A DNA stretch of 35,245 bases, taken from assembly GCA_964599695.1 (NCBI GenBank), contig CAZRGP010000027.1, positions 1 to 35,245 of the forward strand. The letters are read 5' to 3'. Origin of the DNA: RUG11783 sp964599695 (GTDB taxonomy: Bacteria; Bacillota; Clostridia; Oscillospirales; Ruminococcaceae). The number at the start of each line of letters is the position of its first letter. The first letter of the stretch is position 1. The position numbers and the translations under genes are program-made. The notes under the pieces were generated by a model that did no database searches, was not told the origin of the DNA, and was given only the letters and a program-made list of their open reading frames with translations. Positions 16,598 through 23,741 of the stretch are shown in pieces.

Positions 16598-16642
16598 AAA
16601 AAGGACGGCTTTTTTCACCAGCGGGTGATACTGCCGTCCTTT
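16598..16642 (+). terminator. two-tier terminator of the polA operon
   Basis: Outer arms AAAGGACGGC (16600-16609) and GCCGTCCTTT (16633-16642) enclose a second stem TCACC (16615-16619) / GGTGA (16624-16628) with loop AGCG. The outer stem is followed by TTGCTTTGATATTTC, a broken U tract. Confidence 0.75.
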
Positions 16643-16668
16643 GCTTTGATATTTCTGATTTTTCTGTG

Positions 16669-16697
16669 TTGACTTTCCATTATAGGTAGGGTATATA
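16669..16697 (+). promoter_or_regulatory. promoter of the acyl carrier protein gene
   Basis: TTGACT (16669-16674), 17 bp, TATATA (16692-16697). Transcription would start near 16704, giving a leader of about 23 nt with AAAGGA at 16714-16719. Confidence 0.7.
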
Positions 16698-16726
16698 TTA
16701 CTGTATCATTTTGAAAGGATACTGCG

Positions 16727-16954
16727 ATGGTATACGATATTGTAGTTGATACACTGTGCGATCAGCTTGACCTTGATGAGAACGACATCAGCATGGATTC
16801 GAGTCTTGTGGATGATCTGGATATAGATTCTATTACCTATTATGAGATCATTATGGAACTGGAAGATGAATTTGACATCGATATTCCTGATGAAGCTGCC
16901 GAGGATATGCGGACCGTTTCTGATCTGGTCAATTATATCGAAGCAAGGGTATGA
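16727..16954 (+). CDS. acyl carrier protein
   Basis: The 75-residue, strongly acidic four-helix protein has its phosphopantetheine serine at Ser35 in DIDSIT, where most fatty-acid carriers have DSL. MALEEEFDI-type helix III is present as ELEDEFDIDIPDE. It stands alone with its own promoter and terminator, away from fatty acid synthesis genes. It could be the main fatty acid carrier, a second carrier or one for another pathway. The downstream open frame that runs into proS is in a different frame and not part of it. Confidence 0.92.
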   Translation: MVYDIVVDTLCDQLDLDENDISMDSSLVDDLDIDSITYYEIIMELEDEFDIDIPDEAAEDMRTVSDLVNYIEARV

Positions 16955-16982
16955 CCCTCTTTCCGAAATTCTATTGTTAACC

Positions 16983-17008
16983 GGTGGCAGAAATGCCACC
17001 TTTTCTTT
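16983..17008 (+). terminator. terminator after the acyl carrier protein gene
   Basis: GGTGGCA and TGCCACC form a 7-bp perfect stem capped by a GAAA tetraloop and followed by TTTTCTTT. Confidence 0.85.
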
Positions 17009-17018
17009 AATAATTGTT

Positions 17019-17048
17019 TTTTACTTTTTCTTTTTTTTTCGATATAAT
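17019..17048 (+). promoter_or_regulatory. promoter of proS
   Basis: A perfect TATAAT lies at 17043-17048, with TTTACT (17019-17024) 18 bp upstream as the best -35. The leader is about 24 nt, too short for a T-box, so no tRNA-sensing leader controls this synthetase gene. Confidence 0.6.
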
Positions 17049-17078
17049 CAAACACGACATTACATTAAGGAGCAGGAT

Positions 17079-18518
17079 ATGGCTAAAGAAAAGAAGGCTG
17101 TGGAAGCCATTACCTCGATCAACGAGGACTTTACCAGGTGGTATACGGATATTGTTGTCAACGCGGAGCTGATCGATTATTCCAGCGTGAAGGGCTGCGT
17201 GATACTGCGCCCGTATGGCTATGCTATCTGGGAGAACATTCAGAAGATCATGGACGGCATGTTCAAGGAGACAGGGCATGAAAACGTCAGTATGCCTCTT
17301 TTTATCCCTGAGAGCCTCCTGCAGAAGGAAAAAGATCATGTAGCCGGATTTGCTCCTGAAGTGGCATGGGTCACTCATGGCGGTGAAGAGGAACTTGCAG
17401 AGCGGCTGTGTGTAAGGCCGACATCAGAGACACTGTTTTGTGAGCACTTTGCCCATGTTATCCATTCTTACCGCGACCTTCCCAAGAAGTACAACCAGTG
17501 GTGTTCGGTGGTGCGCTGGGAGAAGACGACACGTCCGTTCCTGAGAACCCGTGAGTTCCTCTGGCAGGAAGGCCATACGATGCACGAGACAGCGGAGGAG
17601 GCTGTTCAGGAGACCGAGTTGATGCTCGAGACGTACAGAAAGTTCGTCGAGGAGTATCTGATGATACCGGTCATTCGCGGAAGGAAGACGGAGAGCGAGA
17701 AATTCGCCGGAGCGGAAGCGACTTATACCATAGAGGCGATGATGCATGACGGGCGCGCACTTCAGAGCGGCACGAGCCATTATTTCGGAGATGGCTTTGC
17801 CAAAGCGTTTGACATCACCTATACCGGTCGTGACAACACTTTGAAGCATCCGTTCCAGACATCCTGGGGCGCTTCGACAAGGCTGATCGGAGCGATCATC
17901 ATGACCCACGGAGATGATAACGGCCTGATCCTTCCTCCTGCAATCGCACCGATTCAGGCTATCGTCGTTCCGATCGCGCAGCACAAACCGGGAGTTGCAG
18001 AGCGCTCTCAGGAACTGTTGGATGTTCTCAGGAAATCCGGGATCCGCGCGCAGATCGACCTTACCGACAATTCCCCCGGCTGGAAATTTGCCCAGTACGA
18101 GATGAAGGGCGTTCCGGTCCGTGTAGAACTCGGACCCAGGGACATTGAAGCCGGAAACTGCGTGCTCGTCCGCAGGGATACAGGGGAGAAGAAGGTGGTG
18201 GCGCTCGATAACGCTGCCCAGGAGATCCAGGCACTCCTTGAGGAAGTAGCACAGAACATGTACAAAAAAGCCAAGGAGAACATGCTCAGCAGGACTGTTG
18301 ACTGCCACAGTATCGAAGAACTGGAAAAGGCTGTCGGAGAGTCTGTCGGTTTCTACAATGCAATGTGGTGCGGCGAAGAAAGCTGCGAGGACGCATTGAA
18401 GGAGAAATTCGGCATCGGTTCCAGGTGCATCCCGTTCGAACAGAAGGAACTTGCATCGACCTGCGTGTGCTGCGGAAAACCCGCATATAAGATGGTCACA
18501 TGGGGAAAATCCTATTGA
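17079..18518 (+). CDS. proS: prolyl-tRNA synthetase, archaeal/eukaryal-like type
   Basis: The 479-residue class II synthetase charges tRNA-Pro. It is the short type without the editing insertion of E. coli ProRS. Motif 1 is in GYAIWENIQKIMDGMFKE; VRPTSETLF, then motif 2 VVRWEKTTRPFLRTREFLWQEGHT; motif 3 contains SWGASTRLIGAIIM. It has the anticodon domain PIQAIVVPIAQHKPG and a C-terminal zinc-like domain ending CVCCGKPAYKMVTWGKSY, as in the archaeal-like group common in Clostridia. An in-frame extension back to 16842 crosses the acyl carrier gene and is rejected. AAGGAGCAGG precedes this ATG. Confidence 0.95.
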   Translation: MAKEKKAVEAITSINEDFTRWYTDIVVNAELIDYSSVKGCVILRPYGYAIWENIQKIMDGMFKETGHENVSMPLFIPESLLQKEKDHVAGFAPEVAWVTHGGEEELAERLCVRPTSETLFCEHFAHVIHSYRDLPKKYNQWCSVVRWEKTTRPFLRTREFLWQEGHTMHETAEEAVQETELMLETYRKFVEEYLMIPVIRGRKTESEKFAGAEATYTIEAMMHDGRALQSGTSHYFGDGFAKAFDITYTGRDNTLKHPFQTSWGASTRLIGAIIMTHGDDNGLILPPAIAPIQAIVVPIAQHKPGVAERSQELLDVLRKSGIRAQIDLTDNSPGWKFAQYEMKGVPVRVELGPRDIEAGNCVLVRRDTGEKKVVALDNAAQEIQALLEEVAQNMYKKAKENMLSRTVDCHSIEELEKAVGESVGFYNAMWCGEESCEDALKEKFGIGSRCIPFEQKELASTCVCCGKPAYKMVTWGKSY

Positions 18519-18550
18519 TCCTGCTGTATGTAATCAACTAAATAATCGCC

Positions 18551-18627
18551 AGAACCAAGAAAATACAATCTGTAACTATTTGTAATAAATTATAGACAAA
18601 AACAGATTGCATTCCTTGGTTCTTTTT
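18551..18627 (+). terminator. long split-stem terminator of proS
   Basis: Outer arms AGAACCAAG (18551-18559) and CTTGGTTCT (18615-18623) and inner arms CAATCTGT (18566-18573) and ACAGATTG (18602-18609) enclose a 28-nt A/T-rich loop. A T5 run follows the outer arm. Its 3' half overlaps the rpsJ promoter. Confidence 0.75.
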
Positions 18628-18635
18628 ACTATAAT
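18607..18635 (+). promoter_or_regulatory. promoter of the S10-spc-alpha operon
   Basis: TTGCAT (18607-18612), 17 bp, and a perfect TATAAT (18630-18635). The -35 and spacer lie inside the 3' arm of the proS terminator. The predicted start is near 18642, leaving about 287 nt of leader before rpsJ. Confidence 0.8.
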
Positions 18636-18641
18636 ACTTAG

Positions 18642-18928
18642 GCGACTGCGACGATATGCGATGACGTGGGAGGTTGCTGCGAAGGCAGGGAATTTCCACT
18701 GAGTATGTCCGAGTCAAGAACCGGGCGAAAATTCAATATTGAGTGCTGCGGATATGATGGGTACACCATCCAATGTCCTCAAACAGCGGATTATACACCG
18801 TTACTGTGTAATGGGTGTGGGCCGGGAACACTTTCCTAGAGAAGGTATTGCCGGCAATTCACATGAGAAGGCACGACACGCACGGCTCAGTATTGAAAAA
18901 GAGTCACCAATTACAATAGGAGGCAAAA
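18642..18928 (+). promoter_or_regulatory. structured 5' leader of the S10 operon, candidate ribosomal-protein leader
   Basis: The proS-rpsJ spacer (18519-18928) holds no convincing gene; after the terminator it is leader. I can draw four hairpins. P1 is GTGGGAG (18666-18672) with TTTCCAC (18693-18699), with an inner CTGC/GCAG stem and GAAG loop. P2 is GGATATGATGG (18750-18760) with CCATC (18766-18770) and ATGTCC (18773-18778). P3 has arms at 18794-18804 and 18808-18819, 11 bp with one bulged G. P4 is GCCGG (18821-18825) with CCGGC (18851-18855) and an inner stem 18830-18846. Several pairs are G-U, consistent with RNA function. The ribosome site AGGAGG near 18918 is outside these stems. Autogenous control by an operon protein is plausible but unproven. 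Confidence 0.55.
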
Positions 18929-19240
18929 ATGGCAGTCAAAACCGTTATCAGAATCCGCGTTAAGGGTTACGATCACGAGCAGGTCGATAAGGCTTCTGCG
19001 ATCATCTGTGAGACAGCAAAGCGCACAGGTGCCCGCGTTTCCGGACCCGTACCGCTCCCGACAGATAAAGACGTCGTGACCATTCTGCGTGCTGTTCATA
19101 AATATAAAGACAGCCGTGAGCAGTTCGAACTGCGGACTCACAAGAGACTTATTGACATTCTGAAACCGTCCAACAAGACAGTCGAAGCGTTGACAAGTCT
19201 TCAGCTCCCCGCCGGTGTCGATGTTGAGATCAAACTCTAA
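18929..19240 (+). CDS. rpsJ: 30S ribosomal protein S10
   Basis: The 103-residue S10 sits in the 30S head and in other bacteria also partners NusB in antitermination. IRIRVKGYDHEQVDKA, RVSGPVPLPTDKDVVTILR and REQFELRTHKRLIDI are diagnostic. It is the first gene of the merged operon, with AGGAGG 6-7 nt before the ATG. The translation-factor (str) genes that often precede it are not present; proS lies upstream instead. Confidence 0.98.
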   Translation: MAVKTVIRIRVKGYDHEQVDKASAIICETAKRTGARVSGPVPLPTDKDVVTILRAVHKYKDSREQFELRTHKRLIDILKPSNKTVEALTSLQLPAGVDVEIKL

Positions 19241-19258
19241 ATAGACGACACTGCTACG

Positions 19259-19288
19259 GGTCATGTTGGCGAAAGCCAACCAATAACC
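19259..19288 (+). promoter_or_regulatory. GAAA-capped hairpin between rpsJ and rplC
   Basis: GTTGGC (19265-19270) and GCCAAC (19275-19280) close a GAAA tetraloop. The helix can extend outward through TAA-side pairs GGT/ACC and AT/AT with small bulges. It ends just before the rplC ribosome site GGAGG, so it could influence rplC translation. Confidence 0.5.
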
Positions 19289-19307
19289 TAAATGGAGGAA
19301 TACACTC

Positions 19308-19943
19308 GTGCAAAAAGGTATTATCGGAAAGAAAATCGGTATGACCCAGTTGTTCGATGAGAACGGTAAGGTCATTCCCGTGACAGTCATCGAGGCAGGC
19401 CCGTGCCCTGTCGTTCAGAAGAAGACTGTCGAAACAGACGGCTATTGCGCATTGCAGCTTGGATTTGGCGATGCAAGCGTAAAGAAAACAAACAAACCCA
19501 TGAAGGGGCACTTCGACAAGGCTGATGTAGGCTACAAGAAAGTCCTCCGCGAGTTCAAGCTCGACAACATGGACTCCTTCAATGTCGGCGACCTGATCAA
19601 GGCTGACACATTCGAGAACGGCGATATGGTCGACGTAAGCGGAATCAGCAAAGGTCACGGCTTCTCCGGAACAATCAAGCGTTTCAACGGCCATCGTCTG
19701 AAAGAGACCCACGGTACCGGCCCTGTCCATCGTCACGCTGGCCCTATGGGACCGAACACTCAGAGCCGTCACTCGCCGAAAGGAAAGAAACTTCCTGGAC
19801 ACTATGGTATTGAGAAAGTTACAGTACAGAATCTCACGGTCGTCAGGGTTGACGCGGAAAACAACCTGATCGCGATCAAGGGTGCTGTACCTGGCCCGAA
19901 GGGCGGAATCGTCTGCATCACCAATGCAGTCAAGAAAGCGTAA
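19308..19943 (+). CDS. rplC: 50S ribosomal protein L3
   Basis: The 211-residue L3 starts at a GTG (GKKIGMTQLFDENG follows, as in the family), with TGGAGGA upstream. L3 helps nucleate 50S assembly and its long loop reaches the peptidyl transferase centre. That loop is unusual: the near-universal RVFKG is replaced by RHSPKG and the segment from GPMG to KGK is one residue longer than in B. subtilis. HRLKETHGTGP is of the type seen in Clostridia. Confidence 0.97.
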   Translation: MQKGIIGKKIGMTQLFDENGKVIPVTVIEAGPCPVVQKKTVETDGYCALQLGFGDASVKKTNKPMKGHFDKADVGYKKVLREFKLDNMDSFNVGDLIKADTFENGDMVDVSGISKGHGFSGTIKRFNGHRLKETHGTGPVHRHAGPMGPNTQSRHSPKGKKLPGHYGIEKVTVQNLTVVRVDAENNLIAIKGAVPGPKGGIVCITNAVKKA

Positions 19944-19957
19944 AGGAGGATATCGGA

Positions 19958-20584
19958 ATGGCAAAAGTTAATGTATATAATATGTCCGGCGAAGCGGTAT
20001 CCGAAATCGAACTTTCTAGTGCCGTTTTCGAAATCACACCCAATGTCAGTGTGATGCATGCTGTTGTCAAAGCTTATTTGGCAAATCAGCGTCAGGGAAC
20101 CCAGTCTGCGAAGACTCGCAGCGAGGTTTCCGGTGGAGGCCGCAAGCCTTGGCGTCAGAAGGGCACCGGCCGCGCCCGTCAGGGAAGCATTCGTGCTGTT
20201 CAATGGAAAGGCGGCGGAGTTGCGTTCGCACCGAAGCCCCGCGATTATCGTCAGTCCGTTAACAAAAAGGTCCGCGCACTTGCGATGCGCTCTGCGTTGT
20301 CCGCCAAGCTGGCAAACGGTGAGCTCATTGTCGTAGATCAGATCGCTCTCGAAGAGTACAAGACCAAGAAGGTCGTTGAGATGCTCAAAGCTCTTAACGT
20401 CGAACGCAAGGCTCTGATCGTACTTCCTGAGAAGAATGACTATTTGGTAAAGAGTGCAGCTAACATTCCTGGTGTAAAGACAGCTTTGACCAACACGATC
20501 AATGTCTATGACATTTTGAACGGCGGTAAGTTCGTTGTCACTGTGGATGCTATCAAGCGCATCGAGGAGGTCTACGCAAAATGA
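19958..20584 (+). CDS. rplD: 50S ribosomal protein L4
   Basis: The 208-residue L4 has the exit-tunnel loop RQGTQSAKTRSEVSGGGRKPWRQKGTGRAR intact, and ANIPGVKTALTNTINVYDIL near the C-terminus. AAAGGAGG precedes the ATG. L4 is the autogenous repressor of the S10 operon in E. coli; whether it acts on the leader here is open. It overlaps rplW by 4 bp (ATGA), implying coupled translation. Confidence 0.98.
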   Translation: MAKVNVYNMSGEAVSEIELSSAVFEITPNVSVMHAVVKAYLANQRQGTQSAKTRSEVSGGGRKPWRQKGTGRARQGSIRAVQWKGGGVAFAPKPRDYRQSVNKKVRALAMRSALSAKLANGELIVVDQIALEEYKTKKVVEMLKALNVERKALIVLPEKNDYLVKSAANIPGVKTALTNTINVYDILNGGKFVVTVDAIKRIEEVYAK

Positions 20585-20874
20585 GAGACGCTAGAGATGT
20601 TATCCTCGCTCCCGTAATCACGGAAAAGAGCATGGAAGCTACAATGGCAAAGAAGTACACCTTTAAGGTTGCTTCTGACGCAGAGAAGGTCGAGATCGCC
20701 AAAGCGGTCGAAGAGATCTTCGGCGTAAAGGTACAGAAGGTTAACACCATTTCTGTTCGCGGCAGAAAGCGCCGCCAGGGACTGTATGTCGGATACACCC
20801 CTGCTTGGAAAAAGGCAATCGTTACTCTCACGGCAGACAGTAAGGGTATCGAGTTCTTCGAGAGCATGACCTAA
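20581..20874 (+). CDS. rplW: 50S ribosomal protein L23
   Basis: The 97-residue L23 is at the tunnel exit and is the docking site for trigger factor and SRP in studied bacteria. APVITEKSM, KYTFKVASDAEKVEIAKAVEEIFGVKV and RGRKRRQGLYVG are typical. Its start lies in the rplD stop and GAGG sits a few bases upstream inside rplD. A 78-bp spacer with paired arms follows before rplB. Confidence 0.97.
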   Translation: MRDARDVILAPVITEKSMEATMAKKYTFKVASDAEKVEIAKAVEEIFGVKVQKVNTISVRGRKRRQGLYVGYTPAWKKAIVTLTADSKGIEFFESMT

Positions 20875-20895
20875 TCGAAGACGAAAAGTGCTGAA

Positions 20896-20927
20896 AGGCA
20901 ATGTATGGGAACGAAATGCCTGTTCCC
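20896..20927 (+). promoter_or_regulatory. interleaved complementary arms between rplW and rplB
   Basis: AGGCA (20896-20900) complements TGCCT (20917-20921), and GGGAAC (20907-20912) complements GTTCCC (20922-20927). The pairs interleave, so they form either two exclusive hairpins or an H-type pseudoknot. Zero bases separate the two 3' arms, which makes a full pseudoknot tight. The rplB ribosome site AAGGAG follows about 10 nt later. Confidence 0.4.
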
Positions 20928-20952
20928 GCTAAATTACAAGGAGATTTGATTT

Positions 20953-21786
20953 ATGGCAATTAAAACGTACAAGCCAACGACTCCTGGCCATCGCGGAATG
21001 ACAACCACAGATTTTTCTGGGTTGACCAAAAAGGCTCCGGAAAAGAGCCTGCTTGAGCCTCTCAAGAAGCATGCCGGAAGAAATGCTCAGGGTCGTATCA
21101 CGGTTCGCCACCATGGCGGCGGAAACCGCAGAAAATATCGTGTTATCGATTTCAAACGCAACAAGGTAGATATGCCCGCTACAGTTCTCAGCATCGAGTA
21201 CGATCCTAACAGAACTGCGTTCATCGCTCTTGTTGAGTATGAAGATGGAGAGAAACGCTACATCCTCGCTCCTGTCGGACTGAAGGTTGGAGACAAGGTC
21301 GAGAGCGGTGCAAACGCAGACGTTCTTCCCGGAAATGCTCTCCCCATCGCAAACATCCCTGTTGGTACTATTATTCACAACATCGAGCTTTATCCCGGTA
21401 GAGGCGGCCAGCTCGTCCGCAGCGCCGGCAATATGGCTCAGCTGATGGCCAAAGAGGGCGGCAGAGCCCTTGTTCGTCTTCCCAGCGGAGAGCTTCGTTA
21501 CGTCGCACTCAACTGCATGGCAACGATCGGACAGGTCAGCAATGAAGACAGTGCTAACGTAAAGATCGGCAAGGCCGGCCGTAAACGTCATATGGGTGTT
21601 CGTCCGCATGTTCGCGGCGTGGTTATGAACCCTGTTGATCACCCCCACGGCGGCGGAGAAGGCAAGAGCCCGATCGGACATCCTGGTCCTCTTACTCCTT
21701 GGGGTAAGCCGACTCTCGGATACAAGACAAGAAAAAAGAATCATCGTACAAATAAGATGATCTTGAAACGTGCTAATGACAAATAA
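20953..21786 (+). CDS. rplB: 50S ribosomal protein L2
   Basis: The 277-residue L2 is needed for subunit association and peptidyl transfer. IKTYKPTTPGHRGMTTTDF opens it, and the conserved histidine loop NPVDHPHGGGEGKSPIG and the basic RKKNHRTNKMILKRAND tail are intact. AAGGAG lies upstream and TGGAGG after it serves rpsS. Confidence 0.98.
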   Translation: MAIKTYKPTTPGHRGMTTTDFSGLTKKAPEKSLLEPLKKHAGRNAQGRITVRHHGGGNRRKYRVIDFKRNKVDMPATVLSIEYDPNRTAFIALVEYEDGEKRYILAPVGLKVGDKVESGANADVLPGNALPIANIPVGTIIHNIELYPGRGGQLVRSAGNMAQLMAKEGGRALVRLPSGELRYVALNCMATIGQVSNEDSANVKIGKAGRKRHMGVRPHVRGVVMNPVDHPHGGGEGKSPIGHPGPLTPWGKPTLGYKTRKKNHRTNKMILKRANDK

Positions 21787-21798
21787 TGGAGGAGACAG

Positions 21799-22071
21799 AT
21801 GAGCAGAAGCGTTAAAAAAGGTCCTTTTGTAGAAGAACGTCTCCTGAAGCGCGTTCAGGAGATGAATGCAACAGGCGAGAAGAGAATTCTCAAGACCTGG
21901 AGCCGGTCATCTACGATTTTCCCTGACTTTGTAGGACACACCATCGCAGTTCATGACGGACGCAAGCATGTTCCGGTCTATGTAACAGAGGATATGGTAG
22001 GACACAAATTAGGTGAATTCGCACCCACAAGATTGTTCCGCGGCCATGCGGGATCCAAATCCAGCAAATAA
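21799..22071 (+). CDS. rpsS: 30S ribosomal protein S19
   Basis: The 90-residue S19 of the 30S head binds 16S rRNA with S13. MSRSVKKGPFVEERLLKRV and HDGRKHVPVYVTEDMVGHKLGEFAPTR are diagnostic. TGGAGGAG precedes the ATG. Confidence 0.98.
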   Translation: MSRSVKKGPFVEERLLKRVQEMNATGEKRILKTWSRSSTIFPDFVGHTIAVHDGRKHVPVYVTEDMVGHKLGEFAPTRLFRGHAGSKSSK

Positions 22072-22091
22072 GAAAGAGGAGATTAAGAATA

Positions 22092-22430
22092 ATGGAAGCT
22101 AAGGCATATCTGAGAAATTGCCGTATAGCCCCTCGCAAGGTTCAAATCGTTCTCGATCTTATTCGCGGACAGGACCTGAAGAAGGCACAGGCGATCTTAA
22201 AATACACAAGCAAATCCGCTTGTGAACCCGTACTGAAGTTGGTCAATTCTGCAGCTGCAAACGCAGAGAACAACCACCAGATGAATAAGGATTCTTTGTA
22301 CGTCGCAGAATGCTTCGTATGCCAGGGACCCACACTGAAGAGGATCCGTCCCCGTGCACAGGGCAGAGCGTTCCGCATCAATAAGAAGACATCCCACATT
22401 ACAGTCGTTCTGAAAGAACGCGAGGCATAA
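22092..22430 (+). CDS. rplV: 50S ribosomal protein L22
   Basis: The 112-residue L22 lines the exit tunnel. RIAPRKVQIVLDLIRGQD, then SAAANAENNH and the tunnel-hairpin tip region GPTLKRIRPRAQGRAFRI are intact, with no macrolide-type deletion in the hairpin. AGAGGAG is the ribosome site. Confidence 0.98.
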   Translation: MEAKAYLRNCRIAPRKVQIVLDLIRGQDLKKAQAILKYTSKSACEPVLKLVNSAAANAENNHQMNKDSLYVAECFVCQGPTLKRIRPRAQGRAFRINKKTSHITVVLKEREA

Positions 22431-22441
22431 AGGAGAGAACA

Positions 22442-23113
22442 ATGGGACATAAAGTTAATCCACATGGGCTTCGCGTCGGCGTCATCAAGAATTGGGATTC
22501 CAACTGGTACGCGAAGAAAGCAGATATGGGTGACCTCATCGTTGAGGATTACAACATCCGTAAATTTCTGAAGAAAAAACTGTTCGCAGCAGGTCTCAGC
22601 AAAGCAGAGATCGAACGTTCAGCCAGCGGTGATGTCCGCGTGAAACTTCACGTAGCAAAACCTGGTATGGTAATCGGACGTGGCGGCGAAGAGATCGCAG
22701 TTCTTGAGAAAGAACTGAAGAAACTGACCGGCGGAAAGAACGTTAAAGTTTCCATCGAGCCGATCAAAAACGCAGATGCAAATGCTCAGCTGGTCGCTGA
22801 GAACGTTGCCGGACAGATCGAGCGTCGTGCTTCCTTCCGTCGTGCAATGAAGCAGAGCATTTCCCGCGCAATGAGACTTGGTGCCAAGGGTATCAAGGTT
22901 ACTATTTCCGGCCGTTTGAACGGAGCTGATATCGCCCGCAGTGAGAGCTATCACGAAGGCACTATCCCGCTTCATACCCTCCGTGCTGATATCGACTATG
23001 GATTTGCTGAAGCAGATACCACATACGGTAAGATCGGCGTGAAGGTCTGGATCTACAAAGGTGAGGTCCTGACGAAGGTCAAACGGGCCCGCAATGAAGG
23101 AGGAAACCGCTAA
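22442..23113 (+). CDS. rpsC: 30S ribosomal protein S3
   Basis: The 223-residue S3 forms the mRNA entry channel with S4 and S5. MGHKVNPHGLRVG opens it. The KH domain has the GXXG loop in MVIGRGGEEI, and the C-terminal domain has GADIARSESYHEGTIPLHTLRADIDYG. Its stop codon shares a base with the rplP start. Confidence 0.98.
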   Translation: MGHKVNPHGLRVGVIKNWDSNWYAKKADMGDLIVEDYNIRKFLKKKLFAAGLSKAEIERSASGDVRVKLHVAKPGMVIGRGGEEIAVLEKELKKLTGGKNVKVSIEPIKNADANAQLVAENVAGQIERRASFRRAMKQSISRAMRLGAKGIKVTISGRLNGADIARSESYHEGTIPLHTLRADIDYGFAEADTTYGKIGVKVWIYKGEVLTKVKRARNEGGNR

Positions 23114-23532
23114 TGTTAATGCCGAAACGCGTGAAATATCGCCGTGTCCATCGTGGACGTATGAAAGGAAAAGCATCTCGCGGTAACCAGGTAACATACG
23201 GTGAGTATGGTCTTGTGGCAATGGAGCCTGCTTGGATCAAATCCAATCAGATCGAAGCTGCCCGTATCGCCATGACCCGTTATACCAAGCGTGGTGGTAA
23301 AGTCTTTATTAAGATCTTCCCTGACAAGCCTGTTACAAAGAAACCGGCTGAGACCCGAATGGGTTCTGGTAAAGGAAGTCCTGAGTATTGGGTTGCAGTA
23401 GTCAAACCCGGCAGAGTTCTCTTTGAGATGTCTGGTGTTGATGAATCTGTTGCACGTGAGGCTATGCGTCTCGCGAGCAATAAGCTCCCGATCAAATGCA
23501 AATTTGTGAAGAAGGAGGCAGTTGAACAGTAA
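23113..23532 (+). CDS. rplP: 50S ribosomal protein L16
   Basis: The 139-residue L16 lies at the A-site side of the 50S and binds 5S rRNA regions. MLMPKRVKYRRVHRGRM is the canonical start, supporting ATG 23113 over the ATG two codons later. GGGKVFIKIFPDKPVTKKPAETRMGSGKG-type residues are intact (here preceded by TKR). AAGGAGG lies inside the rpsC end. It overlaps rpmC by 1 bp. Confidence 0.98.
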   Translation: MLMPKRVKYRRVHRGRMKGKASRGNQVTYGEYGLVAMEPAWIKSNQIEAARIAMTRYTKRGGKVFIKIFPDKPVTKKPAETRMGSGKGSPEYWVAVVKPGRVLFEMSGVDESVAREAMRLASNKLPIKCKFVKKEAVEQ

Positions 23533-23741
23533 TGAAAGCTACAGAATTGCGTAAGATGAATGACGCTGATCTGTCCAATAAGCTCGCTGATCTGAAAGCG
23601 GAACTGTTTAATCTTCGTTTCCAACACGCAATTAATCAGTTGGACAACCCTCTTCGCATTAAAGATGTCAAGCGTGACATCGCCAGAGTATTGACAGAGA
23701 TCCGTGCACGTGAAATGAGTGCCGAGAGGGAGGATAAATAA
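23532..23741 (+). CDS. rpmC: 50S ribosomal protein L29
   Basis: The 69-residue two-helix L29 sits beside L23 at the tunnel exit. ELRKMNDADLSNKLADLKAELFNLRFQ and the R-rich IKDVKRDIARVLTEIR helix are typical. Its ribosome site GAAGGAGG is within rplP; it shares single bases with both neighbours, a tightly coupled trio. Confidence 0.97.
   Translation: MKATELRKMNDADLSNKLADLKAELFNLRFQHAINQLDNPLRIKDVKRDIARVLTEIRAREMSAEREDK

Noticed and set aside
16842..17078. N-terminal extension of the proS open frame reaching back to 16842
   Set aside because: It crosses the acyl carrier gene in another frame, its terminator and the proS promoter. ATG 17079 has a strong ribosome site and begins the conserved protein.
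17049..17078. T-box leader for proS
   Set aside because: Only about 24-30 nt lie between the -10 and the start codon, and no T-box sequence is seen.
18739..18963. 74-codon frame in the S10 leader
   Set aside because: It overlaps the rpsJ start out of frame, has no ribosome site or family match, and lies across predicted RNA stems.
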